Part shown: positions 22,551 through 33,036 of the stretch, in pieces
How the letters are laid out: each line of letters starts with the position of its first letter
Numbering within the stretch: position 1 is the stretch's first letter
Assembly (NCBI GenBank): GCA_003550325.1
Contig: QKWP01000414.1
Span: forward strand, 129,771-193,770
DNA from: Gigaspora rosea
Taxonomy: Eukaryota > Glomeromycota > Glomeromycetes > Diversisporales > Gigasporaceae
Length of the DNA stretch: 64,000 nt
Direction of reading: 5' to 3'
Notes under the pieces: generated by a model
Seen by the model: only the letters and a program-made list of their open reading frames with translations
Told to the model about the DNA's origin: nothing
Database searches by the model: none
Position numbers and translations under genes: made by a program

Positions 22551-24385
22551 AGGACCCCGAAAAACTCTGATATAACTCAAATCCAGACTCAAAATTTTAA
22601 TATAACTATATAAACTTAATTTTATTAAAAGCTTTATACAAAATTATCATATAAGTTCAAATTTTACTATAAATTATACAATTTCAGATTTGAGTTTATA
22701 TAAAAAATATTATATCAGCAAATTTTAGTAGCGCAATCTCATCGAGACGAATCGAATGATACCAAAATCATTAAATTTAGATCACTGTAGCACAAGATAT
22801 TAATAATTTTATAATTTTTATAAAATCTTAACGATCTTGATAACTAGTAATCCAAATTTGATAATTTTGGCACCATTCAATTCGTTTCGATGAGACGGTT
22901 CAAATGGTACCAAAATCATCAAAATCGGATTATTAGATCACAAGATATCTACGAAAAACGTTTGTAACACAATTTATACTATATAACTGATAAAGATTTT
23001 TATATATAATTGCGTTACAAAGGTTTTGTGTAAATATCTTGTAATGTAGTAATCCGATTTTGCCGATTTTGGTACCATCCAAACCGTCTCATCGAGATGA
23101 ATCGAATGGTAACAAAATCATCAAAATCGTATCACTAGATCACAAAAAATCTACGAAAAACTTTTGTAATGCAATTTATACTATATAAAGATTTTTATAT
23201 AAAATTGCGTTACAAAAGTTTTTCGTAGATATCTTGTGATCTAGTGATCCAATTTTGATGATTTTGGTATCATTCGATTCGTTTCGATGAGATGGTTCGA
23301 ATAGTACCAAAATTATCAAAATTGGTTTACTAGAACACAAGATATCTACGAAAAACGTTTGTAACGCAATTTTATATAAAAATCTTTATAGTATAAATTG
23401 TGTTACAAAGCTTTTTGTAGATATCTTGTGATCTAGTAATCCGATTTTGATGACTTTGGTACCATTCAATTCGTCTCGATGAGACGGTTCGAATGGTACC
23501 AAAATCGTCAAAATTGGACCACTAGATCACAAGATATCTATGCAAAACGTTTGTAACACAATTATATAAAAATCTTTATATAGTATAAATTGCGTTACAA
23601 ATGTTTTTCATAGATATCTTGTAATCTAATGATCCAATTTTGAAGATTTTGGTACTATTCGAACTGTTTCATCAAGACGAATTGAATGGTATCAAAATCA
23701 TCAAATTTGAATCAAGATCGTTAAGATTTTATAAAAATTATAAAATTATTAATATCTTGTGCTATAGTGATCTAAATTTAATGATTTTGGTACCATTCGA
23801 TTCGTCTCGATGAAACGATTTGAATGGTATCAAAATCGTCAAATTTGGATTATTAAATCTCTTACAATGGCTTTTAAAATTTAAAATTAATTTATATTAT
23901 TATTATAATAATAAAAAAGGTATTTGTTTGTATTTATTTACATCGGAATGCATATTAGTACGTGAAATAAATTTTAAAAGTAAATATTGAGATAAATAAA
24001 CCTTTTTAGGATTTATATTTCTAAAATAAGCTACCTCCTTATTGTGTACAAATTCTTTAAAAAGTTATTCTTTTTCAAAATAAACTTCTGATTTTTTAAA
24101 TCTAAAAAAAGATAGCTTATTTTTAGGAATCTATGGTAGTAAACCATGCACTATCAGTACCAAAAATAAGTATTTGCAATCTCTAACTGTTTTAAATTTA
24201 GTTCTGCTATACAAAATAAAGAACTAACTTGTTATAAAGATCATCTTTGTTATACAAATAAGCATCTGACTTTTCAAAAAATTACCTGTTGGTTATACAA
24301 ATTTAAACATACAACATATTGAATAATTATTTAATAAGTCTATACAAAACCAGATCTTAGTATTATATATATTTTTCGGGGTCCT
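22551..24385. mobile_element. hAT-like foldback element, AGGACCCCG family (copy 2)
   Basis: Ends AGGACCCCGAAAAACTC and the inverse AGGACCCCGAAAAATATATA. The target CTTAAGAC is duplicated exactly (22543-22550; 24386-24393). It shares its termini with 6352-7710. The interior holds an inverted pair at 22562-22710 (GATATAACTCAAATCCAGA and inverse), a large alternating palindrome array (22729-23870) and an AT-rich right part without a gene. No transposase is present. Confidence 0.92.
22729..23870. repeat. Hierarchical palindrome array
   Basis: Arms of about 110 bp alternate in orientation. Each runs from a CGTCTCGATGAGACGG-type joint through GGTACCAAAATCATC and CTAGATCACAAGATATCTAC to GTTTGTAACGCAATT, then to a TATA-rich loop and back. 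About five hairpins follow each other, and the outermost pair (GCACAAGATATTAATAATTT near 22780 and its inverse near 23740) makes the whole array palindromic about 23270. Confidence 0.85.
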
Positions 24386-25319
24386 CTTAAGACTTGCAGT
24401 TGAATGGCTAGCCATTCGGAACACTGACGAACCTAGACCAGTAATGCCCAAAATTAGTTTACCTAATAAATTTGATGGTTTATGTGCTAAGTTTTGCGGA
24501 TTCTTGAATCAAGTTCACCTCGTTATACTTCTTCAGCCTCAACGCTACTCTAATGATGCTGCCCAAGTTGGATTAATTGGGAGTCTATTGACAGGGTCAG
24601 CTTTGTCATAGTTTGCACCTCTATTAGAAAAAGCATCACCCTTACTTGAAACTTTTGATAACTTCATGAAGTATTTGAAGCTATATTTGGGGATTCTGAC
24701 AAAGCCAGGACAGCTGCTAATAGGATCTGAAAACTCACCCAAGGATCCAAATCGGCATCAAGCTATGCTTCTGAATTTCGACAAATTGCGGGAGACTTGA
24801 ATTAGAGTGAGACTGCGCTAATTGACCAATTTCATACAGGTCTACGTGATGATGTAAAAGATTTGCTTTTTATGGTGGCTAATCCTGATTCTCTTGATGA
24901 TGCCATTACGAAAGCTGTTAGATGTGATAATCGACTCTTTGAACGAAAACAGGAATGTCGCTTGACTTTGATAGAAATTAGAACCAACCGCAACCTACTA
25001 ACACCAATCAATCTCTAGGCCCAGAACTGATGCAAGTTGATTTTGCTCACTCTAAGAATTTGACTAAAGCAGAAAAATTTGTCGACGCACTAATAATTTA
25101 TACCTGTATTGTGGAGGCTCTGGACATTTAATTAGAAATTAGCCGAAAAAACAAAAAACTAATACTTATAATAATAATAGAGGGCAACATAGAATAGACA
25201 TGACAGGCATAACCCGGGACGAGTCAGGAAAAGAGATGCCCTAGTCGCAATAAGGGAGTTGCAGCTGGATGAAGCACACACAACTATCCCTACAACCTTA
25301 TTATTAGTTGAAACTACCG

Positions 25320-28300
25320 AGGCCCTCATTTTCCCAGTTTGGTTACAATTTTAGGATAGCACTAGTCTATCAACCACGGCGTTAGTGGACTTAGGAGCAT
25401 CATTATACTTCTTAGATACTTCCCTGGCCCAAAAATATTCTATACCTGTAGTTGAAAACCCATGCCTCTCTCAGTAGAGATGATTGATGGAAGAGAAGTC
25501 GCGTCTGGGGCTATTACCCATGAGACTGAACTCTTGCACTTTTGGTTGCTAAATCACCATGAGATGATTTCTTTCAACCTTATGCTGTCCCCTATTATAA
25601 GATTATTCTGGGTCTCTCTTGGCTAGTAAAGTACAATTCCAAAATCGACTAGCAACAATGATCCCTTACTTTCCCTAAAATTCCTCGCACCAAGTATTTG
25701 ACTGACCAACAGATCAAGGGGGCACCAACTTCAGAAACTGAGAGTCTGATCGAATCTTTTTAATACAAGTTTTTCCAGTACTGTCAGAACCAACACCCAC
25801 GCTCAGAAAACTGTTCCTAGGAAGTACCAAGTATTTAGCGATGTGTTTAGCAAAAAAAAAAGCAAATCGATTACCGGAAAACAGACTTTATGATTGTACC
25901 ATCGATTTGCTTCCTGATGCCCAACCACCGTGGGAAACTATTTATAGATTATCTGAATATGAATTAAAGACGCTTAAGCAGTACATCGAAGAACATTTGG
26001 AAAAAGGGTTTATTAGACATTCAAAATCACCAGCAGGGGCGCCTGTCCTGTTCGTAAAAAAGAAAGATGGAACGTTATGCCTCTGCATAGACTTTAAAGA
26101 ATTAAAAGATTACCATAAAAAATCGATATCCTCTACCTCTCATTTCAGAATTGTTGAACCGCTTAGCTGGTGCTAAAATATTCACAAAAATGAATCTTAG
26201 GAGTGCCTATAATTTGGTACGAATTCATCTTGGTGATGAGTGGAAGACTGCTTTCAAACTTGTTATGGCCATTTCGAGTATATAGTTATACCTTTTGGCT
26301 TAACCAATGCTCCTGAAGTTTTCCAACGCCTGATAAATGATGTATTCTGAGACTTCTTGGACCAATTCGTTGTTATTTACCTGGATGACATCTTGATTTA
26401 TTCAACTAATCAAGAGCAGTATGACCACTATGTAAAGCTTGTCTTGGAACAACTACGACAGTTCGGGCTGTATACTAAATTAGAGAAATGTGACTTTGAC
26501 AAGAACAATGTTAATTTTTTAGTATACCACATTATACTACATGAAATCCAAATGGATAAAAGGAAGGTAGAAGCCATCATTTCGTAGCCGGTCCTAGAAA
26601 CAATTAGGCACGTGCAGCAGTTTCAGGGCCTTGCAAATTATTACCGTCACTTTATAAAAATTATTCACAACTTGTTATACCCTTAACAAACTTGACCTAT
26701 AAAGCCAATAAAATCTTCTCTTGGACTTCTGCAGCACAACATGCCTTTGATTTGCTGAAAGTGACTTTCACATCTCCACCTCTTCTAGTACATGTGGACT
26801 TTACGAAATGTTATCATCTGGAAACTGATGCTTCTGGGGGCCGTATTATCTCAGTACCAAACTGATAACAAACTATATCCCATTGCATACTTTTCAAGAA
26901 AATTATCCTTGGCTGAACTCAATTACAATATCTATGATAAAGAAGTTTTAGCAATTGTTTCGGCCTTTAAGCACTAGTGCCAATATTTGGAAGGGGCCCA
27001 ACAACAGGTCGAGGTGTATTGTGATCACAAAAATCTTTAATATTTTGCTACTGCAAAGATACTTAATCGCCGACAAGCCTGTTGGGCCCTTCAACTTTCT
27101 GACTATGACTTTAAAATAGTATTCCGACCTGGGAAGAACCAAGGTCAATTGGATGCATTATTCTGTAGCCCAATCACAACAAAGAAGAGAATGAGTCTAT
27201 ACCACAACTTCAAAGCATTCTATTTAAATCTACTTGCCTTAATGCCACTTACAGTACACCGCTTGATCATACGTTAAAAGATCGTATACAGCTTCAATTG
27301 GAAACAGACCCACTTGCCAAGGATGTATCGACCCACCTTTACAACTTTAATCATGGAACAAAAAGGAACCGTTCTGATTATTTTAAATTTTCTTTTCATG
27401 ATAGCTTGCTGTTTAGGAATAGTTTATTATATGTACCTGAGAATGTGGAAAGGCTCGAATTGTTGCAATTAAGACATGATACTAAATTAGCAGAGCACTT
27501 TGGGATTGACAAAACAATGGAGTTGTTATCCCGCGATTATTGGTGATCACAGATGCGAAAATTCGCAAAAGAATTTATTAAAACCTGTGATATTTGCGCT
27601 AGATCGAAAGTACCATGATATAAAAGTTCAGGACTTCTGTTATCCTTACCTGTTCCCTCTCGACAATAGCAATCAATTTCTATGGATTTCATCACAGATC
27701 TGTCTTCTTCTTCTGGGTATGATACCATCCTAGTAGTGGTTAACAGATTATTAAAAATGGCTCATTTCATAGCATGCAATAAAACTATTATGGTCGAACA
27801 AACTGCTTACCTAATTTTTTGAGAGATCATTCGTCTTCATGGCATTCTGGAAGACATTGTCTCAGATCGTGGACCACAATTTGCCTCTAAGTTCTAGAAA
27901 CGTCTTTTGAACTTCTCAGTACCAAGATCAACCTATCATTAGCGTATCACCCTCAAACAGACGTTCAGAGTGAACACGTAAATCAGGTCTTAGAGCAATA
28001 TCTTAGATGTACCATCAACTATCACCAGAACGATTGGGCAGAATTACTTATCTTTGTGAAAATCGCTTATAATAATTCTTTGTATTCATCCACTAAACAT
28101 ACCCCCTTTTTTGCAAATTATGGGTTTCACCCTCGCTTTGATATTCAAACAAGTAGTCACTTAACAGTACCCGTGGCGGAGGATAAAATATCTAAGTTGA
28201 ATGAACTAATTACTACCTTGCGTGAAGAACTATTGACCGCTCAAAGACGTTATAAAAAAAATACTGACTAATGCTACCAAGAACATCCTCCCTATACTAA

Positions 28301-28760
28301 TGGAGACAAGGTTTGGTTATTACAAAAAATATTCACACTACATGGCCCTCTGAAAAATTAGACTATCGTCGTTTGGGGTTTTTTACTATTCTAAAACAGA
28401 TCAACCCAGTTACATACCATTTAGCCTTACTTCCTACTTTTAAAATACATGATACATTTCATGCATCGTTGTTAGAGCCTTATTATCCAAGTAAATTTTC
28501 AGGAAAGAAACCAGAACTGCCTCAACCAACTGTAGTAGATGGAGAAAATGAGTATGAAGTTAATGAAATCGTCGACTCCAAATTGATTCGAAAGAAGCTA
28601 CATTACCTAGTCGACTGAAAAGGTTTTGATATCAGGGAAAGATCTTGGGAACCTGAAGAGAATCTTGCTAATGCACAGGAGGCAGTAGAAAATTTTCATA
28701 GGCTTTATCCTAATAAACCCAAGTCTAAGCCCAGATTGACAGGAAGAGGGCTTTTAAGGG
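25320..28760 (+). pseudogene. Pol polyprotein of the chromovirus (PR-RT-RH-IN-chromodomain)
   Basis: Protease: ALVDLGASLYFLD (about 25380), with Leu in place of the usual Ser/Thr after the catalytic Asp. RT: LEKGFIRHSKSPAGAPVLFV (about 25990) and YLDDILIYS at 26378. RNase H: LETDASG (about 26818) and [12 protein letters not shown]. Integrase: zinc-finger His pair in LRHDTKLAEHFGI, CDICARSK, then Asp in [24 protein letters not shown] and YHPQTD near 27945. Chromodomain: YEVNEIVDSKLI to RSWEPEENL (28550-28660), with an in-frame TGA where Trp is expected. It would copy and integrate the element; the chromodomain targets silent chromatin. Stops are mostly at Trp codons. Confidence 0.9.
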
Positions 28761-28768
28761 GGAAAAAC

Positions 28769-29088
28769 TGTCACAATCACAATCACATGTATACATGACC
28801 GAGCGATCGTGATTGTGATCATGTTCACGGGATCAAAATCGGTTGGTATCGAATTCAAAATTGAAGAATAGTTACAACAGAAAGAGGTAATAGCACAATT
28901 GATTAGTATGTCATACGTTAGTAGTCAAATTAATGAGCATAATAAATGTAATTAGTAATTAGTAAAATAGGTAGTTAGAACTAGTATAAATACGAACCTT
29001 TGTAGAACTAACAACTTCCGTTTGCTTAATAAAAATTCTTCTATTCAATTCTTATAAATTCCACAGCCTTGGTTCCTAAATCATTACA
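28769..29088 (+). repeat. 3' LTR
   Basis: It begins TGTCACAATCACAATC after a purine-rich tract and ends CCTAAATCATTACA. It has the same length as the 5' LTR. AGTATAAATACGAACC and AATAAAAATTCTT match the promoter and poly-A signals of the other LTR. Confidence 0.92.
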
Positions 29089-29155
29089 GCACGTACTCGA
29101 AATAACATGCATCTCTTCAAATAATGTACAGATGTGTGTTATTTCAAGTAAATAT
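29089..29155. mobile_element. MITE fragment (TATTTACTCRAAATAATG family), right part
   Basis: GCACGTACTCGAAATAAC to TTATTTCAAGTAAATATAA corresponds to the outer end of the element at 57625-58002, completing the half at 21768-22065. Confidence 0.75.
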
Positions 29156-29159
29156 AATA

Positions 29160-29460
29160 TATAATATAACAAGATTGTTTTTTTTTTATATTAAGGGTGT
29201 AGCTCCTGCCCAAACTTTATTAATACTTAAGCAAATTGACATTTGGTGGTGCCTTTTATACATACATATTATATACAAGTATTTAGACTAGGACTTCAGG
29301 CTGTGAAACCTTTTATCCACAGCTAAAACCCACCAGAACCTTCCATATTCCTATTTATATAGTTGACCTGGATTTGTACGTCCCCCACTTTACCCACATT
29401 TCCTAATTCATCACTTCCAATTTGGTGTGTGTTGCCAAATAGGTGCTTTGGATATATCAG
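29160..29460 (-). mobile_element. 3' end of a LINE-like retroelement (minus strand)
   Basis: On the minus strand, text from about 29460 ends in an A-rich run at 29170. The parts ACCAAATTGGAAGTGATG, AGGAAATGTGGGTAAAGTGG and ATATAAATAGGAATATGG match 63740-63870, so both are 3' portions of one element family. Only an ORF tail and a 3' UTR are present. Confidence 0.75.
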
Positions 29461-29997
29461 ACAATTTCTTTATTTTTTTGAGGTGTCGATATAACCAGAG
29501 TGACATGTACTATACTTTCAAACATTGTATTATTTTACCTACTTTTGCTACATTCTTTTTGAGTTTGCAACTTTGTAATATAAAAGTAATTCAGTAGATG
29601 CATTAGAGTGAGAGCTTTTAGCAAAATACATCTTTGAAAGACTGGTACATTATTAAAGTATTGGAAAAAAATCAAGAAAAACTATTTTATAGTAAGTAGA
29701 TTACTTATTAATTTATCGTAACTAATATATAAGCTATTCAATTTTACTCTTAAAAGTTCTATTTATTTGAGATAAGTTATCTAAGCTTATATTATCTTGC
29801 TTAATTTGTTTTACTAGTTGGAAATATAATTGTTAGATGGAACTTTAGATATTAATCAAGCAGTTTTGAACTATTAAAATTATAAAAATAGTTTATCTAA
29901 CATTTCTAGTTGAGGTATAAATATTATTGAAAATAATATACTTAAGTCTGCAATATTTTTAATTTAGGCTGATTTTTCTTATATTGTACTTAATTGA
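29461..29997. other. AT-rich spacer
   Basis: No gene, repeat or boundary was recognised. Confidence 0.3.
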
Positions 29998-30523
29998 TGA
30001 TCCGGATAAGATCGGCACTATTACCATATTGGGACAATAGTAAATTTTGGGGATAAGTACAATATAAACTTTTATTATATGCTGAAATCTGACAACCGTG
30101 AAATGGAAACTGATTTTTTTATTAAGTTAACAGCTCATGTCAATTAGTTGAAAGTTGTAGAGCTCACTGAGACGCATCCAATGGTGGTTAGATCATTTAA
30201 ATTGGCCTAGTATTCGCTGAGATATCGCTAAAAAGCGATTGGCCGACTATATAAAATTCTATGTAAACAAACTAGAAATTTTATATAGTCAGCCAATCGT
30301 TTTTTAACAATATCTCAGCATATACTGGGTTGATTTGAATGATCTAACTACCATTAGATGCTTCTCAGTGAGCTCTACAACTTTTAATTAATTGACTTAA
30401 GCTGTTAACTTAATAAACAATCACTTTTCATAGTCACGGTTGTCAAATTTCAGCACATAGTAAAAAACATAGTAATTTCACCCAAATTCTAATATAAAAA
30501 TAGTGCTGATCATATCCGGATTA
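29998..30523. mobile_element. Foldback element with CCGGAT ends and shared core hairpin
   Basis: Left end TGATCCGGATAAGATCGGCA and inverse right end TAATCCGGATATGATCAGCA. Arms stay complementary to the centre near 30260. The inner 130 bp of each arm (GAGCTCACTGAGACGCATC, GGTGGTTAGATCATTTAAA, GATATCGCTAAAAAGCGATT) match the core of the palindrome at 6568-7095, while the ends are unrelated. No clear target duplication. Confidence 0.8.
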
Positions 30524-32050
30524 GTAATTAAGATTTCTTGGATTCGAAATGTAATCTTTGTGATTTACAAAAAATCGATTTTCTTGTGAACTATTAAACA
30601 GAATTACAAAATTTTGGTCGCATTCATTCATCTTGATAAAATGAATTAAATAGTACCAAAATCATGAAATTCTGATTGATAGTTTACAAGAAAATTAATT
30701 TCTTGTAAATATTCTTTTTTTAATCAAATTTATCCCTTTTTCTATAAAAGTCTGTGTTAGATTATTTATTAATTTGCATATTTAAATTATTTGAATTGAT
30801 TTTAATTTAAAAATTGTATAATTCTTTATTTAAATAAATAATTATTTTTTAATAAATATACAGTTATTTTTTTGTAATTTTGCAAGTATAATAAATATAC
30901 ATAGGAATAACTCTAGTAGTAACTAAACTGATTAATATATATTATTAATTGTAATAGCCAAAATTATCTTATAATTCATTCAACAGACCTACCAAATATG
31001 TGATTTAATTGGCCTACTACATGTTTGATTGGGTAACAGATGATTTGAGACAAAAACTTCTTATATATCAAGCAACTATTTAATAGTGACAATTATCTTA
31101 TCTGAGAAATTCTCTTCATTAAACTTTTAATTGTACAAATTTTACATATTTAATAAAAACTTTTATAATTTATTAAATTTTCAATAAATTATTCCAAGTT
31201 TGAATTACAAATATATAATGTGTATATTTGCTAACTAACTATGAAAAGCCAGAACAAACAATTAATCTTCCATTGGCTCTAACTCAGATCCTGCTAAAGC
31301 CAAAGGCTGTGCCAAAACTTATGCTATTAAATACTTTTTAATCAAGTTTTTCTTAATCCCTACTATTGATAAATTAGACTCTGATTTAACTTGCAACTAG
31401 AAATATAGAAATGAAGTAAAAAAATAAAAATAGAGAAGAATAAAAAACAACAAATTATTTTCTTGTTTGTTATAGAAATCAACTGTAATAATAAGTTAAA
31501 CTAACAAAAAATCAAAAAAACTTTTACATTTCGCAATTGTTAAAGCCATTATCATATTATATAATATGGAACAATGAACATCTTTTAAAGAATACATTCT
31601 TTTTGTGTTTATATTGTATCATATTTTAAACTTACAAATAATAAAGAAAATAACTTTCTGAATGGTCAAAATGCATGTTGCAAGTGCTGTTTCCTTTTTA
31701 GAACCCCTTGAAATAAATGATTGAAAGTAAGCTACCATTGCAATTTACTATAAAAAATGAATCCATCATATGCATGTCGATCACTCAAATTTCATAGTAA
31801 AAATTTACCCCGTGATCTGTGTGACAAATCATGTGACTGGTACGTATAATTCTTTCCTGGCATCTGATTGACTTGAACAAGTGATCAGCAAAAATTTTAG
31901 CTATAGTACTGTACGCGGCACACACCACTAGCTCTAACCCCAACCTAACCCTAACATATACAAATTTAAATATATAATTTTATAGCTGTTAATGATCCCG
32001 CAGCAATTTACTAATATGTCACGTGGTGCATGATACAGAGTATTGTAGAG
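30524..32050. other. AT-rich spacer with a short palindrome and MITE remnants
   Basis: 30540-30720 is an imperfect palindrome (TTACAAAAAATCGATTTTCT...AGAAAATTAATTTCTTGTAA with GGTCGCATTC / GTACCAAAATCAT inside), related in wording to the array at 22729-23870. 31840-31925 is the inverse of part of the MITE at 32177-32369 and ends GGCACACACCACTAG. 31932-31953 is CTAACCCCAACCTAACCCTA, telomere-like. No gene. Confidence 0.5.
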
Positions 32051-33028
32051 TAATGATGCCACAATTAATTTTGCGATGACCAAGGGTCTAGTTAGACGAA
32101 AGTCAGACTAAACCCTTGACGATTGACGAAACCATGACTTTTGACGAAACTCCTGCCGCTTGACGAAACTCCTGACTAGTGATGTGCCGCGTATAGTACT
32201 TTACGTACTGTACTGTACATACTGTACGTACAATACATACTGTACGCTAAAATTTTTGCTGATCACTTGTTCCAGCCAATCAGATGCCAGAAAAGAACTA
32301 TACGAACTGTACGAACTGTACGTACTGTATGCTAAATTTTTCAGGTATCATATAAATGGCACATCACTACTCCTGATACTTGACAAACTCCTGACGCAAC
32401 TTTACATTGAATCTAAACAGATGATTTTTTATTGTCAATATTTCACTAACAACAGCAAGACACATGATTTTTTGCCCCATCAATAATAATACTAATGCTA
32501 TGAACATCCGTTATTTTCTTCGCAAACTAAACCATACCTTCAATATCTTTAATTCATACTGAGGTTTTAATTACTCGCTAGGTGTTTAATTCACTCGCTG
32601 AGGGTTTCATACACTCGCCGAGAGTCTATAACCCTCGTTGTGGGTTAAAATCACCCAACTATGCCACAAACTATGCCAAAATAAGAAACATAAAATAATA
32701 CATAATGATAAAATACTATGTCTTCCAATTCGTAAAACACCTACTGGATATACCTGGGTGGTTGTTGCAAATCATCGGGCAATATCGGATCGATATGTCA
32801 AAAAGATAGAAACTGGGTAGACATGGACTAATTTATTTCTATTATAAAAGAAATGAATAATAGTTTTATGCCTCATCAAAATCATCAGAGTTTCGCTATG
32901 CATCATTGGTTCCGTTATGCGTCGTCATAGGATTCGTCATTTGTCATTTCGTCAATTTGAATTTGCCTGATGAAATGGTTTCATCGTGCGTCAATGACGC
33001 AGGTTGCGTCATGCGTCAGGCATCATTA
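32051..33028. mobile_element. 978-bp hAT-type element, TAATGATGCC ends
   Basis: Left end TAATGATGCC, right end GGCATCATTA; flanks TTGTAGAG (32043-32050) and TTGTATAG (33029-33036) match at 7 of 8. Subterminal GACGAAACTCCTGAC-type repeats on the left and CGTCA words on the right. A smaller MITE is nested at 32177-32369. No transposase; open frames here are repeat-derived. Confidence 0.75.
32177..32369. mobile_element. hAT-type MITE, TAGTGATGTGCC family
   Basis: Terminal repeats TAGTGATGTGCC / GGCACATCACTA are perfect. Flanks CTCCTGAC (32169-32176) and CTCCTGAT (32370-32377) differ at one base. The interior is built of GTACTGTACGTAC words. Relatives: about 31840-31925 (inverse) and 53469-53590. 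Confidence 0.9.
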
Positions 33029-33036
33029 TTGTATAG

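Larger units (their letters stand above)
22446..25200 (+). pseudogene. Gag polyprotein of the chromovirus, interrupted
   Basis: The ATG at 22446 opens MADQTEQHDLNAIMVEYNKS. After a frameshift the text is NQENEAL, cut at 22550 by the foldback element, and resumes at 24386-24393 as LAVEWLAIRNTDEPRPVMPK. The capsid-like part KISLPNKFDG (about 24450) and GLIGSLLTGSALS-stop-F (stop for Trp) is typical Retrotrans_gag. A decayed zinc knuckle YCGGSGHLIRN (about 25110-25140) lacks two of its cysteines. The protein would form the virus-like particle in the cytoplasm. Confidence 0.8.
22066..29088 (+). mobile_element. Ty3/gypsy chromovirus LTR retrotransposon, degenerate
   Basis: Two 320-bp LTRs (22066-22385; 28769-29088), roughly 88-90% identical by eye, flank gag and pol in the order protease, RT, RNase H, integrase, chromodomain, which defines chromoviruses. 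A polypurine run (AAGGGGGAAAAAC) precedes the 3' LTR. The flanks GCATG (22061-22065) and GCACG (29089-29093) are a 4-of-5 target duplication. With that boundary the 5' LTR begins TA rather than the expected TG, one point change. Coding is broken by many stops, and the element carries a 1.8-kb hAT-like insertion in gag. Confidence 0.92.

Noticed and set aside
22729..23870. CRISPR-like regularly spaced repeats
   Set aside because: Units alternate in orientation and have no uniform spacers; the context is a eukaryotic transposon.
1117..28700. Alternative genetic code with TAG/TGA read as Trp
   Set aside because: TGG is still used in the same elements, TAA also occurs, frameshifts are common, and the two host genes use standard stops.
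31915..31970. Telomere or chromosome end
   Set aside because: Only two or three imperfect repeats, in the interior of the sequence and next to MITE remnants.
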